Below, one piece after another: positions 43,477 through 52,678 of a stretch of DNA of 64,000 bases. The notes beneath the pieces were generated by a model. That model saw only the letters and a program-made list of their open reading frames with translations, was not told where the DNA came from and ran no database searches. Source of the DNA: Cytobacillus gottheilii (GTDB lineage Bacteria > Bacillota > Bacilli > Bacillales > Cytobacillaceae); assembly GCF_001636345.1 (NCBI RefSeq), contig NZ_KV440945.1:491340-555339 (forward strand). The letters are read 5' to 3'. Numbering within the stretch: position 1 is the stretch's first letter; each line of letters starts with the position of its first letter. A program made the position numbers and the translations under genes.

Positions 43477-45486
43477 ATGAGAAAAAGATGGTTACTGGCT
43501 ACTTCTTTCCTGATTTTTATCGTTTTAGCAGGCTGTTCAAAAGAACCTATGCCTCAAGATCAGTTTTCGCAATATATTAAACATTGGAATAACCAAGAAT
43601 TTACCGATATGTATCGTTTACTCTCTGCAAAAGCAAAGGAAACCATATCAGAGGATGACTTTGTAGATCGATATGAAAAAGTGTATAATGACCTGCAAAT
43701 CTCTGATATAGAGGTTACATCGAATGCAGACGAAGAACAGGAATTTGAGGAAGAAAGCTCAGCACTTCCCTTTTCAGCGTCAATGAATAGTGCTGCAGGA
43801 AAAATAGAATTCACACATGATGCAACACTTATAAAGGAAGAGCATGAGAATGAGGAAAATTGGTTTGTAGAGTGGGATACGACCCTTATTTTTCCAGAGC
43901 TCGGCGCTAATGACAAAATAAACTATACCTCTATCCCTGCCCAGCGCGGTGATATAATTGATCGCACCGGCGATATGCTTGCTTTTAATGGCACGCTATA
44001 TGAAATCGGCATCGTGCCGGAGGAAATGGGAAATGATGAGGAAACAACCATTAAAGGACTATCTCAGAGCTTAGGAATTTCCGAGGAGAGTATTGAAAAT
44101 GCCTTGAATGCAGATTGGGTGCAGCCTGGTCATTTTGTACCGATCAAAAGGGTTTCTCCTGATAATGAAGGGCTTCTAAATGAAGTATTTTCTCTGCCTG
44201 GTGTTTTAAAACAGGATGTGAAAGGCAGAGTCTACCCAGCTGGAGAATCAGCAGCACATTTGATTGGGTATGTTGGTCCAATTACTGCTGAAGAACTGGA
44301 GAAAAATGAAGACAAAGGCTACTCCAGTACAGATCTAATTGGAAAACGGGGCCTTGAACAAGTACTGGAAACGCAGCTAAAAGGAACAAATGGCATTAAA
44401 ATCAGCATTACGAAAGAAGACGGATCAGAGGCAGTGCTGGCGGAGAAGCCGGTTGAAAATGGAGAAAAGATTCAGCTGACAATAGATTTAACTGTCCAAG
44501 AAGATCTATATGAGGAATTGAAGGGCAGTGCCGGCACTGCATCCGCCATTGACCCAGTTACAGGTGCGACAATGGCGTTAGTGAGCAGTCCAAGCTTTGA
44601 CCCAAATGCTGCTTCATTAGGATTAACAGTACAAGAGTGGAAGACGCTCGAAGAAAATGAGCAGCAGCCGCTCCTTAACCGTTTCAGTCATAACTATGTG
44701 CCAGGCTCAGTTATGAAACCAATCACAGGAGCGATTGGCCTTGAAGAGGGAATCACAACAGCAGACGAAACAAAGGATATTAAAGGTCTGCGCTGGCAAA
44801 AGGACACCTCATGGGGAAGTTATCGAGTCACACGGGTAAAAGATCCGGGTTCACCAGTCAATTTCGACCAGGCTATGATGTACTCTGACAACATTTATTT
44901 TGCTCAAGAAGCATTGCAGTTAGGCAAGGATTCTTTCATGGAAGGGTTAAAAGCATTTGGCTTTGAAGAAGAAATCCCATATGTGTATCCGCTTCAATCT
45001 TCACATACAGGCAACATGGACACTGAAATAAAACTGGCAGATTCCGGTTATGGTCAAGGTGAAGTGGAAATGAATATCCTCCACCTTGCTGCCAGCTACA
45101 CACCATTCATAAATAAAGGTTCACTCATTAAGCCGGTTTTGTTAGAAAACGAAGAAAAAAACCAAGTTTGGAAAGAAAATATCATTAGTGAAGAAACCGT
45201 AGCTATAATGAATTCGGCTTTACGAAAAGTCATCCAAGAGCCAGGCGGAACAGGCCGTGCTGCCAAAATGGACGATTACCCGCTCGCCGGAAAAACCGGC
45301 ACAGCCGAGCTTAAGTTAAATGTAGGCATGAAAGGTCAGGAAAATGGGATGTTTGTTGCCTACAATCCAGATTCGCCAAAGCTGCTCATTGCCATGATGA
45401 TTGAAAGTGTAGAAGACGCAGGCGGATCCGGAATCGTTGTGGAAAAAGTGAAAAATGTATTTGAGAAGAATATGGAGCGGTTCTAA
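43477..45486 (+). CDS. Penicillin-binding transpeptidase, MecA/PBP3 type lipoprotein
   Basis: A class B PBP of 669 aa that cross-links peptidoglycan. It has a lipobox LAGC (Cys20), an NTF2-like MecA_N domain (about 25-145), a PBP dimerisation domain (about 150-320) beginning PAQRGDIIDRTGD, and a transpeptidase domain. The active-site motifs are SVMK (Ser411, Lys414), SDN (470-472) and KTGTAE (606-611). This architecture is that of B. subtilis PBP3 (pbpC) and staphylococcal PBP2a; such enzymes often bind beta-lactams weakly, so it may contribute to intrinsic tolerance (inference). AGGAGGGGG precedes the ATG. It is monocistronic. Confidence 0.92.
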   Translation: MRKRWLLATSFLIFIVLAGCSKEPMPQDQFSQYIKHWNNQEFTDMYRLLSAKAKETISEDDFVDRYEKVYNDLQISDIEVTSNADEEQEFEEESSALPFSASMNSAAGKIEFTHDATLIKEEHENEENWFVEWDTTLIFPELGANDKINYTSIPAQRGDIIDRTGDMLAFNGTLYEIGIVPEEMGNDEETTIKGLSQSLGISEESIENALNADWVQPGHFVPIKRVSPDNEGLLNEVFSLPGVLKQDVKGRVYPAGESAAHLIGYVGPITAEELEKNEDKGYSSTDLIGKRGLEQVLETQLKGTNGIKISITKEDGSEAVLAEKPVENGEKIQLTIDLTVQEDLYEELKGSAGTASAIDPVTGATMALVSSPSFDPNAASLGLTVQEWKTLEENEQQPLLNRFSHNYVPGSVMKPITGAIGLEEGITTADETKDIKGLRWQKDTSWGSYRVTRVKDPGSPVNFDQAMMYSDNIYFAQEALQLGKDSFMEGLKAFGFEEEIPYVYPLQSSHTGNMDTEIKLADSGYGQGEVEMNILHLAASYTPFINKGSLIKPVLLENEEKNQVWKENIISEETVAIMNSALRKVIQEPGGTGRAAKMDDYPLAGKTGTAELKLNVGMKGQENGMFVAYNPDSPKLLIAMMIESVEDAGGSGIVVEKVKNVFEKNMERF

Positions 45487-45493
45487 ACGGATA

Positions 45494-45527
45494 GGCCAAG
45501 AGGAAAACTCTTGGCTTGTTTTTTTGT
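45494..45527 (+). terminator. Terminator after the PBP gene
   Basis: GCCAAGAG (45495-45502) pairs with CTCTTGGC (45508-45515), followed by a T-rich tail. Confidence 0.9.
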
Positions 45528-45582
45528 TGGGGGATAAATGGATGAGGATGTTTTTGCGTTTGGTTGGGGGGATTTTTGCAGT

Positions 45583-45700
45583 TTGATAGGAAAAATGAAA
45601 AATTTGATAGGAAACGGCTGCGAATTGATAGGAAAGCCAAAAATTTTGATAGGAAAACCGAAAATTTTGATGGAAAAACCTAAAATATTGATAGAAACCG
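45583..45700 (+). repeat. Phased 21-nt repeat array, family B (6 units)
   Basis: TTGATAGGAAA cores start at 45583, 45604, 45625, 45646, 45667 and 45688: exactly 21 nt apart with no indel. The last two cores are diverged (TTGATGGAAAA, TTGATAGAAAC). Spacers are variable but share CCRAAAATT. The period equals seven codons, so an open frame reads heptapeptides (LIGKPKI), but that frame has no ribosome binding site. It lies 56 nt behind the PBP terminator. Confidence 0.92.
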
Positions 45701-45810
45701 AGTCCCGCCCTTCCTTAAAAAGGAGTATCCTCCCGCTTTTTTAAGAGAAGAATAATAAAATTGAGCCCTATCGCTTTTAAATTAGCCAAAAAAGGCGTAA
45801 AACTGTTAAA

Positions 45811-45967
45811 ATGATCGAAAAATCTCTAAAAATGATCGAAAAACAAACGGAAATGATCTAGAAGTTCTCCTGAATGATTGAAATACAAATCAAAATGATC
45901 GAAAAGCTCTCCAGAATGATCGAAATACAAACCAAAATGACCGAAAAGCACATACAAATGACCGAAA
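45811..45967 (+). repeat. Phased 21-nt repeat array, family C (8 units)
   Basis: ATGATCGAAA cores, usually preceded by AA, start at 45811, 45832, 45853, 45874, 45895, 45916, 45937 and 45958: eight units, always 21 nt. Variants are ATGATCTAGA, ATGATTGAAA and ATGACCGAAA. Spacers differ (AATCTCTAAA, AAGCTCTCCAGA, TACAAACCAAA). The core is unrelated to families A and B except for the closing GAAA. It shares one intergenic gap with family B, ahead of the SIS gene. Plus-strand reading meets stops. Confidence 0.92.
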
Positions 45968-46076
45968 CCCATCGATACGCGCTTTTCTGTCATTTAAAAG
46001 CCAAAGTACCATCAAAAACTTTCCATTCAACTCAGTAAAAAACACAAAATTTCCACCCAAGGAGGGGAATACATAC

Positions 46077-46811
46077 ATGCTCGACCAATATTTCCAAAAA
46101 GCAATCCAACGAATTCAGCTAGTCCAGGAAAATGAAAAGGAAAAGATGATCAAGGCTGCTGAAAAGGTAGCGGCTTCTATCCAAAACGGCGGAATCGTCC
46201 AGCTGTTTGGATGTGGGCATTCGCATATTTTAACTGAAGAAGTATTTTATCGCGCAGGCGGTCTTGTGCCAATCAATCCGATCCTCATTGAGCCGCTCAT
46301 GCTTCATGAGGGAGCGCTAAGATCTTCTCAGTTAGAGCGTAAAAACGATTATGTTGCCCCCATTCTAGAACAGTTTGAAATCCGGCCAGAGGATATCGTA
46401 TTTGTATTATCAACTTCAGGCAGAAACCCTGTACCCGTCGACGTTGCATTGCAAGCGAAAAAGAATGGAGCGTATGTCATCGCTCTCACATCGATGGAAT
46501 ATTCTAAGAGCCAGCCGTCCAGACATAATAGTGGCAAGCATCTTTATAATTCTGTCGATTTAGCCATCGACAACTACTCTGTAAAAGGAGACGCGATCCT
46601 TTCCTATGAAAAAGTAAAGGTGCCTTTTGCTCCAACTTCAACCGCAGTTGGATCTGTCATTCTAAATGCCATCTTTGCCGAAGCCATCAAACTCATGGCC
46701 GACAATGGCTTCGAGCCGCCCATCTTCCTAAGCGGCAACATCGACGGATCCGATGAACATAACGAAAAACTCATCCAAAAATATCATGATAGAATCCCTT
46801 TATTGAAATAA
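46077..46811 (+). CDS. SIS domain protein (UPF0309 family)
   Basis: A 244-aa cytoplasmic sugar-phosphate binding protein. The SIS fold shows VQLFGCGHSHILTEEVFYRA (N-terminal sugar-binding loop) and FVLSTSGRNPVPVDVALQAK. C-terminal SVILNAIFAEAIKLMADNG with FEPPIFLSGNIDG is typical of the UPF0309 group. No catalytic role is established. AAGGAGGGG precedes the ATG. MurQ and MurR, also SIS proteins, are encoded 3 kb downstream, so it may act on related amino-sugar phosphates (inference). Confidence 0.88.
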   Translation: MLDQYFQKAIQRIQLVQENEKEKMIKAAEKVAASIQNGGIVQLFGCGHSHILTEEVFYRAGGLVPINPILIEPLMLHEGALRSSQLERKNDYVAPILEQFEIRPEDIVFVLSTSGRNPVPVDVALQAKKNGAYVIALTSMEYSKSQPSRHNSGKHLYNSVDLAIDNYSVKGDAILSYEKVKVPFAPTSTAVGSVILNAIFAEAIKLMADNGFEPPIFLSGNIDGSDEHNEKLIQKYHDRIPLLK

Positions 46812-46825
46812 CTCTGGCAACGAAA

Positions 46826-46862
46826 AAGCCACAACTAGCACTATGCTAGCTGTGGCTTCATT
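46826..46862. terminator. Terminator between convergent SIS and GT4 genes
   Basis: AGCCACA-ACTAGCA pairs with TGCTAGC-TGTGGCT, with AAAAA before the stem giving a U run on the minus strand; the plus-side T run is weak. Confidence 0.7.
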
Positions 46863-46884
46863 CATTGATTCAATTCACTTTGAT

Positions 46885-48069
46885 TCAAGTAAACAAGATT
46901 CTTTCTGTTCTGGGATTCTGATAGAAAGAGATGGCGTGATCATACACACTCTCAACATGCTTGGCAAACGCAACAGAAGAGTAATGATCAAAAGCCTTCT
47001 TTTCAGCGTTAGCGGACAGCTTTTTGTATTCATTAGAATCGATAAAAATATCATTTATATAGCGTTCAAACTCACTGAATGTCTCGAACAGCCAGCCATT
47101 TACTCCGTTTTCCACTACATTTTCCAGACAAGCATCCTTCTTGCAGAGTGCAGGCAGCCCGCTCGCCAGCGCTTCAATATACGTCAAGCCCTGTGTCTCA
47201 CTATTTGATGCACTCACAAAAAGATCAGCTGCCTGATAATAAGCTGGAACATCCTTTGGGGCCACCATCCCTGTAAAGATCACCTTATGCTCAATGTTTA
47301 GATTCCTTACATATTTTTCAAGGAACTGCCTATGCGGTCCATCGCCCACAATGAGTAAAGACAAATTCTGATTGTCAATTTGTGAAAAATAGGACAAGAT
47401 TTCTTCCAGGTTCTTTTCTTTAGCTAAACGGCCAACAAACACCAGTAAGCGATTCTGCTCGGGAATTTGCAGAGTTTCCCTAATTTTATTTCTGTTTTCT
47501 ATGGATTTGTTTTGCGTGTAGCTCGATAAGTCAATGCCAGTTGGAATGACTTTAATTGGCTGTGTTACCCGATAACCCTTTAATAAAGTGCTGACTTTTT
47601 CAGTTGGTGCGATCACATAAGAGGCGTTTTTCAGAACCTTTCTGGAAAAAAGGGCAACCATCGCTTTGCCCCATTTTTGGTTTGGTGAAAAATAATGGGT
47701 GTAATCTTCGTAAACGGTATGATACGTGTGCACAATGGGAATACGAAGGCACTTTGCGATATATTTTGCTAAACGAAAGGTGCTGAATTCACATTGCGTA
47801 TGAATAACATCCGGTCTCCAATTGATTACTTCCTGAAGGTGTTTATAATTCTTAAAGAGCGTGATGCGTGCACCAGGGTAAATCTTGTCAATCCCTAAAG
47901 AACTTATATAAGTGACGTCGTCTGCTATGTATGATTTTGCTTCATCTGATAATGTGAGAACTCTGACTTCATGCCCTGCTTTTTCTAATTCCTTCTTCAG
48001 GTTCACAATCGAAGTAACCACTCCATTAATGACAGGAGAATAACATTCAGTCGTAATCAAAATTTTCAT
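46885..48069 (-). CDS. GT4 family glycosyltransferase
   Basis: A 394-aa GT-B fold enzyme transferring a sugar from a nucleotide sugar. The N-terminal acceptor domain starts ILITTECYSPVINGVVTSIV; the donor domain holds VFVGRLAKEKNLEEIL, IVGDGPHRQFLEKYV and the EX7E-like region ASNSETQGLTYIEALASGLP. The sequence resembles diacylglycerol glucosyltransferases of the MGS/LafA type (MGlcDAG synthesis, membrane-associated), but mannosyl or wall-polymer transferases are possible. It is transcribed alone from a 420-nt divergent region. GGGGGACTAC lies before the ATG. Confidence 0.85.
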   Translation of the reverse strand: MKILITTECYSPVINGVVTSIVNLKKELEKAGHEVRVLTLSDEAKSYIADDVTYISSLGIDKIYPGARITLFKNYKHLQEVINWRPDVIHTQCEFSTFRLAKYIAKCLRIPIVHTYHTVYEDYTHYFSPNQKWGKAMVALFSRKVLKNASYVIAPTEKVSTLLKGYRVTQPIKVIPTGIDLSSYTQNKSIENRNKIRETLQIPEQNRLLVFVGRLAKEKNLEEILSYFSQIDNQNLSLLIVGDGPHRQFLEKYVRNLNIEHKVIFTGMVAPKDVPAYYQAADLFVSASNSETQGLTYIEALASGLPALCKKDACLENVVENGVNGWLFETFSEFERYINDIFIDSNEYKKLSANAEKKAFDHYSSVAFAKHVESVYDHAISFYQNPRTERILFT

Positions 48070-48488
48070 TTTGTAGTCCCCCAGTTTTAATGCTTAAAAA
48101 ATACAGATAATCCATAGAAAGTATAGTTCAGTATCATTAACACTGTATTAAATTAATATGAAGTTTTCTTAATATTTTGAGAAGGGATTCTAATCCAATA
48201 TCATGCAAAGTTTACAGCACGAAAAAAAATCATAATCATCGGCAGTGAGCCTTCCTTTTTTAACAATTACTTCCTATATATACAACGAAACTCAAAAATA
48301 AAAAGTTTCAGGAACCAAGCAGCGGTTCTGCCGGTTCGCTATCGATTAAGTTGGCTGAAAGGTAAATAAAACGCCAATCACAATTTGAAATATTTTTTCA
48401 CAGCTATTATGCTGATAGTGAAATATTTGTTTAAATTTATGCATACATCATATTAAATGGACAGAGCAGATCGGAAGGTGGAGAGGTA
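48070..48488. other. Divergent intergenic region GT4 / HAD hydrolase
   Basis: About 420 nt with no supported gene, promoter or repeat. GGAAGGTGGAGAGG before 48489 is the ribosome binding site of the HAD gene. Confidence 0.4.
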
Positions 48489-49349
48489 ATGAATTATCAT
48501 GTATTAGCAATTGATATGGACGGCACTCTTTTAGACGAGAGCAGAGAGATTAGCAGAAAAAATGTAGAAGCCATTCAGGAGTATCGGAACAAAGGCGGGC
48601 ATGTCATTGTGTGCAGCGGCCGGTCCCCTCTATCAACACGCTGGCTGGCAGAATATATCGGCTTAGCAGAACCCATCATTGCCTATAACGGTGCCGTCAT
48701 TCAAAACTATGATGGAGAAATTCGCAGCACCCTCCATTTCAAACAGAATGACCTGATGAGAATAGCATCCTATTGTGAGGAAAACGGGTTATACTTACAG
48801 CTTTACGAAGGTGATCAGCTGATTGTTTCGGAGAAAAACAACCGGAATGAGCACTGGGTTGAACACAACATCTTAGCACTGGAGCAGTCTGGCGCCAGCA
48901 AAGAAAGATGCGATTATTACCGCAGCCAATGTTTAGTGCAGCATACGGAGAACCTTCGCACATACTTAGAGAAAAACACACCAAACATCAGCAAAGCCGC
49001 CATTTTTGCTGAAAGAGAGAAAACAATGAAGTGTGCCGGAGATCTGCACGAGGAAAAACTCAATATACACATCAGCAGCAGCTTAAATTATGCCAATCTA
49101 GAAATCTCACCGCTAAACGGCACAAAAGAATACGCACTTCAAACCGTCGTAGAAGAACTGGGCTTCACCTTAAACGAAGCGGCCGCCATTGGGGATAATT
49201 ATAATGATCTTGGCATGCTGAAAGCAGCAGGACTGGGAATCGCCATGGGCAATGCACCAGAAGAGGTGAAAGAAGCCGCCAATTTCACCACTGTAACAAA
49301 CGAAGAGGCAGGAGTTGCCTATGCCATTCAAAACTATATATTGAAATAA
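48489..49349 (+). CDS. Cof-type HAD-IIB phosphatase
   Basis: A 286-aa haloacid dehalogenase-family phosphatase, probably acting on sugar or cofactor phosphates. Motif I is AIDMDGTLLDE (nucleophile Asp9, Asp11), motif II VCSGRS, motif III uses Lys in LNGTKEYAL, and motif IV is AIGDNYNDLGML. The C2B cap lies between. It resembles B. subtilis YwpJ/YkrA-type proteins. It precedes the MurNAc operon by about 100 nt, and could act on muropeptide-derived sugar phosphates, but HAD specificity cannot be read from sequence. Confidence 0.9.
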   Translation: MNYHVLAIDMDGTLLDESREISRKNVEAIQEYRNKGGHVIVCSGRSPLSTRWLAEYIGLAEPIIAYNGAVIQNYDGEIRSTLHFKQNDLMRIASYCEENGLYLQLYEGDQLIVSEKNNRNEHWVEHNILALEQSGASKERCDYYRSQCLVQHTENLRTYLEKNTPNISKAAIFAEREKTMKCAGDLHEEKLNIHISSSLNYANLEISPLNGTKEYALQTVVEELGFTLNEAAAIGDNYNDLGMLKAAGLGIAMGNAPEEVKEAANFTTVTNEEAGVAYAIQNYILK

Positions 49350-49372
49350 AATTTTAAAATATAATAAAATAT

Positions 49373-49391
49373 ATTGAATTAATATTTCAAT
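49373..49391 (+). promoter_or_regulatory. Possible MurR operator upstream of murQ
   Basis: An inverted repeat ATTGAA-N7-TTCAAT lies 60 nt before murQ. RpiR-family repressors bind such AT-rich palindromes. It is the only clear dyad in the gap; the assignment to MurR is inference. Confidence 0.4.
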
Positions 49392-49450
49392 CACGTTAAA
49401 ATAACATCAAGAACAGAAACAGCTAGAAAGAACAATTGGAGGCGTTTACA

Positions 49451-50359
49451 TTGGATCGTGAACTAGTTTCTCTTACGACTGAATCGCGTAATGAGTTATC
49501 AATGGAAATAGATACAGCCAGCGCTGGGGAGATTTTACGTATATTTAATGAAGAAGATCAAAAGGTTGCACTTGCTGTAAAAGAAGTGACAGCAGATATT
49601 GAAAAAGCGGTTGAGCAGGTTGTTCAGTCATTCAAGCAGGGAGGCAGACTCATCTATATCGGTGCAGGAACGAGCGGCAGACTTGGCGTCCTTGATGCGG
49701 TTGAATGTCCGCCAACATTCAGCACAGATCCTGAACTTGTTCAAGGCATCATTGCAGGCGGTGAAAGAGCCTTTACAAAAGCGGTTGAAGGAGCAGAGGA
49801 TAAGCCGGAGTTAGGTGAAGCAGACCTGAAAGAAATTGGACTTACTGCAAACGATACAGTTATCGGAATTGCGGCTAGCGGCAGAACGCCTTACGTGATT
49901 GGGGCATTAAAATACGCCCGTGCACTTGGGGCCGGCACAGTCGCATTGTCCTGCAACAAAGGATCCCTTATCGGGAAGGAAGCAGAAATTAATATAGAAG
50001 TCATTGTCGGTCCCGAAGTCTTAACAGGCTCAACCCGCCTGAAGTCAGCGACGGCTCATAAAATGATTTTAAATATGATTTCGACATCCTCCATGATCCT
50101 TATGGGCAAAGCATATGAAAATTTAATGGTTGATGTGCATGTGAGCAACCACAAACTCAAAGAACGTGCCATTGGCATTATTCAAAAAATCACGAAGGCA
50201 GATAGGGAAATAGCAGAGCAGGCGCTGACAGAATCGGATCTGCAGGTGAAAATAGCGATCATTATGATCACAGCAGACGTAAGCAAAGCAGAAGCGCAAA
50301 GCTTGCTCGCTGAAGCTGGCGGCTATGTGCGCAAAGCGATCCAGCTATCCTCAAAATAA
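49451..50359 (+). CDS. murQ: N-acetylmuramic acid 6-phosphate etherase
   Basis: Cleaves the lactyl ether of MurNAc-6-phosphate to give GlcNAc-6-phosphate and D-lactate in wall recycling. It is 302 aa with a SIS domain: [66 protein letters not shown]. The start is TTG 49451, with GGAGG 8 nt upstream, matching the usual [15 protein letters not shown] beginning; an earlier TTG at 49436 has no site. First gene of the murQ-murR-murP-mupG operon. Confidence 0.95.
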   Translation: MDRELVSLTTESRNELSMEIDTASAGEILRIFNEEDQKVALAVKEVTADIEKAVEQVVQSFKQGGRLIYIGAGTSGRLGVLDAVECPPTFSTDPELVQGIIAGGERAFTKAVEGAEDKPELGEADLKEIGLTANDTVIGIAASGRTPYVIGALKYARALGAGTVALSCNKGSLIGKEAEINIEVIVGPEVLTGSTRLKSATAHKMILNMISTSSMILMGKAYENLMVDVHVSNHKLKERAIGIIQKITKADREIAEQALTESDLQVKIAIIMITADVSKAEAQSLLAEAGGYVRKAIQLSSK

Positions 50360-50389
50360 ACCTGAAGAACAGGAAAAAGGAGTTACCAA

Positions 50390-51244
50390 ATGGCAAGCGG
50401 AGGTTTAAAGATTATACGAAACACACTGGAGCAGCTGCCGGCTTCAGAACGGAAAATTGCAGAATATATTTTAGCGCATCCGCAGGCTGTGATTGACCGC
50501 ACTGTCAGCGAACTTGGCCAAGAAGCCAATACAAGCGGTGCAGCCGTCATTCGATTATGCAAATCCCTTGGTTTAAAAGGCTATCAGGAATTAAAGATGC
50601 GCATAGCAGGCGACCTTATGAAACCTGAGGAGCAGGGCTATCGTGATATCGAGCCTGGTGAATCGTATTACTCCATCGTTCAAAAGACGATGAGCAACAG
50701 TATACAGAGCATGAAGGATACGACTGAGCTGCTTCATCATGATGAATTGGAAACTGCAATAGAGGTGCTCCTAAAGGCAAAAAATGTTCACTTTTTTGGC
50801 ATTGGCGCTTCCCATATTATCGCAGTTGATGCTCAGCAGAAACTGCTGAGAATTAACAGGAGGGCAACTGCTTTTACGGATGTTCATCTCGTAGCAACAC
50901 TTATTGCCAACGCTGATCAAGACGATGTACTTTTCGCCATTTCTTATTCTGGCGAAACACCAGAGGCAGTCAGCATCGTTTCACTGGCAAAGAAACAAAA
51001 CATGAAAACGATCAGCTTAACAAAATACGGACAAAACACAGTCAGCTCTTTGGCGGATATTCATCTATATACTTCTGACTCAACAGAAGCGCCATTCCGG
51101 AGCGCAGCCACTACATCAAGACTTTCCCAGCTTCTGATCATTGATTTTATTTTCTTATGCATGGCCACCGCTGAATACGGTGAAACCATTGAGCACATTG
51201 ATAAAACTAGAGAAGCGATTCGATTTCTTAAGGATCATCAATAA
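50390..51244 (+). CDS. murR: MurR/RpiR family transcriptional regulator
   Basis: A 284-aa regulator: N-terminal HTH of the RpiR type (LPASERKIAEYILAHP, SGAAVIRLCKSLGLKGYQE) and a C-terminal SIS domain (VHFFGIGASHIIAVDAQQK, FAISYSGETPEAV) that senses a sugar phosphate, most likely MurNAc-6-phosphate or GlcNAc-6-phosphate. Being encoded inside the recycling operon, it probably represses it and is relieved by the substrate. AAAAGGAG precedes the ATG. Confidence 0.92.
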   Translation: MASGGLKIIRNTLEQLPASERKIAEYILAHPQAVIDRTVSELGQEANTSGAAVIRLCKSLGLKGYQELKMRIAGDLMKPEEQGYRDIEPGESYYSIVQKTMSNSIQSMKDTTELLHHDELETAIEVLLKAKNVHFFGIGASHIIAVDAQQKLLRINRRATAFTDVHLVATLIANADQDDVLFAISYSGETPEAVSIVSLAKKQNMKTISLTKYGQNTVSSLADIHLYTSDSTEAPFRSAATTSRLSQLLIIDFIFLCMATAEYGETIEHIDKTREAIRFLKDHQ

Positions 51245-51316
51245 GGGGGGTGGTGTAAGCAAATAATCAGTTGTTTACACAGATGAAGGACAAATCAAAA
51301 AGGGGGAAAAGAAAAA

Positions 51317-52678
51317 ATGGCAGGAGAAAACCAGAAATTAGCCAAAGAAATACTAGAACAACTTGGCGGAGCATCGAATATTTCAAGCTATACACATTGT
51401 ATGACTCGTTTGCGTGTTCAGCCATCTGATGAAAGTCTCGTCAATAAAGAGGCATTAAGAAAAATAGACGGAGTACTGGGCTTAGTTGAAGAAGAAACAC
51501 TGCAAATTATCATCGGCCCTGGAAAAGTCAATTCTGTAACAGAAGAGTTTGGTAAATTAGTAGAATCAGAGGGCGGAATTGATCTAAAAGATCGCGCTGC
51601 CAGTGTGAAATCTGAGATAAATAAAAAGAATGCAACACCTTTTAAACTTTTCCTAAGAAAAATTGCAAGCATTTTCATCCCGCTGATTCCGGCCCTTGTT
51701 GCCTCCGGATTAATTACCGGTATTTCAAAAGCGTTGATTCAGGCAGAGTGGCTGGCGGCAGATTCACAGATTGCGATTATTTTAACCGTTATCGGCGGCG
51801 GACTATTTACGTATCTGGGCATTTTAGTCGGTATAAATGCAGCGAAAGAATTTGGCGGATCACCGGCATTGGGCGGTTTGGCCGGCATTCTCATCATTAA
51901 CCCCGCTGCAGCAACGATCACTCTATTTGGCGAAGAACTTCTGCCTGGACGCGGCGGTTTAATTGGGGTCCTCATGGCAGCGATTTTCATTGCGATTGTT
52001 GAGAAAAATGTACGTAAATTCGTTCCGCAATCTGTTGATATTATTGTAACGCCAACCATTGCTTTATTGATTACTGGTATTGTAACTTATATTGTATTTA
52101 TGCCAATTGGCGGCTTTATCTCTGATAGCATTACGAACGGTCTTTTAGCTGTTTTAGATATCGGAGGAGCAGTTGCTGGTTTTGTTCTTGGCGCAACATT
52201 CCTTCCGCTAGTAGTTACAGGCCTGCACCAAGGTTTAACACCAGTTCACCTTGAGTTAATCAACTCGATTGGTGATGACCCGCTGCTTCCAATCCTTGCA
52301 ATGGGTGGAGCAGGTCAAGTTGGTGCTGCGTTCGCAATCTATTTCAAAACAAAGAAAAAGCGTTTGAAGCGTGCAATTGGCGGGGCGCTTCCATCCGGAA
52401 TCCTTGGAATCGGGGAGCCGCTGATTTTCGGTGTTACCTTGCCGCTTGGACGTCCATTCTTAACAGCGTGTCTTGGTGCCGGTGTCGGCGGAGCTTTCCA
52501 GGCGATTTATAATGTCGCAACCGTTGCTGTAGGGGTTTCCGGGCTGCCGCTTGCCTTTATCGTTGTGCCAGGAGAAGTCATTTACTATCTAATCGGATTA
52601 GTGATTGCGTATGTAGCAGGCTTCATTTTCACTTACCTATTCGGCTTTAAAGACGAAATGGCTGGTGAATTTGATTGA
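51317..52678 (+). CDS. murP: PTS transporter subunit IIBC, MurNAc specific
   Basis: A 453-aa membrane PTS permease that imports and phosphorylates MurNAc (or MurNAc-GlcNAc) to the 6-phosphate. Domain IIB (about 1-85) carries the phosphorylated Cys28 in SSYTHCMTRLRV; domain IIC (about 110-450) has some ten membrane helices and the motif GIGEPLIFGVTLPLGRPF. There is no IIA domain, so it depends on a IIA in trans (as for MurP in other bacteria). Operon context decides MurNAc specificity. It overlaps mupG by 4 nt. Confidence 0.92.
   Translation: MAGENQKLAKEILEQLGGASNISSYTHCMTRLRVQPSDESLVNKEALRKIDGVLGLVEEETLQIIIGPGKVNSVTEEFGKLVESEGGIDLKDRAASVKSEINKKNATPFKLFLRKIASIFIPLIPALVASGLITGISKALIQAEWLAADSQIAIILTVIGGGLFTYLGILVGINAAKEFGGSPALGGLAGILIINPAAATITLFGEELLPGRGGLIGVLMAAIFIAIVEKNVRKFVPQSVDIIVTPTIALLITGIVTYIVFMPIGGFISDSITNGLLAVLDIGGAVAGFVLGATFLPLVVTGLHQGLTPVHLELINSIGDDPLLPILAMGGAGQVGAAFAIYFKTKKKRLKRAIGGALPSGILGIGEPLIFGVTLPLGRPFLTACLGAGVGGAFQAIYNVATVAVGVSGLPLAFIVVPGEVIYYLIGLVIAYVAGFIFTYLFGFKDEMAGEFD

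Noticed and set aside
45538-45744. 68-codon frame with heptapeptide repeats (LIGKPKI)
   Set aside because: It lacks a ribosome binding site and arises because 21 nt is a multiple of three; the related family A with a 20-nt period cannot code, so the arrays are better seen as non-coding.
45890-46078. 62-codon minus-strand frame with FRSF repeats
   Set aside because: Shadow of family C; no start signals and antisense to the ribosome binding site of the SIS gene.
46843-47208. 121-codon plus-strand frame
   Set aside because: Antisense to the GT4 gene, no start signals.
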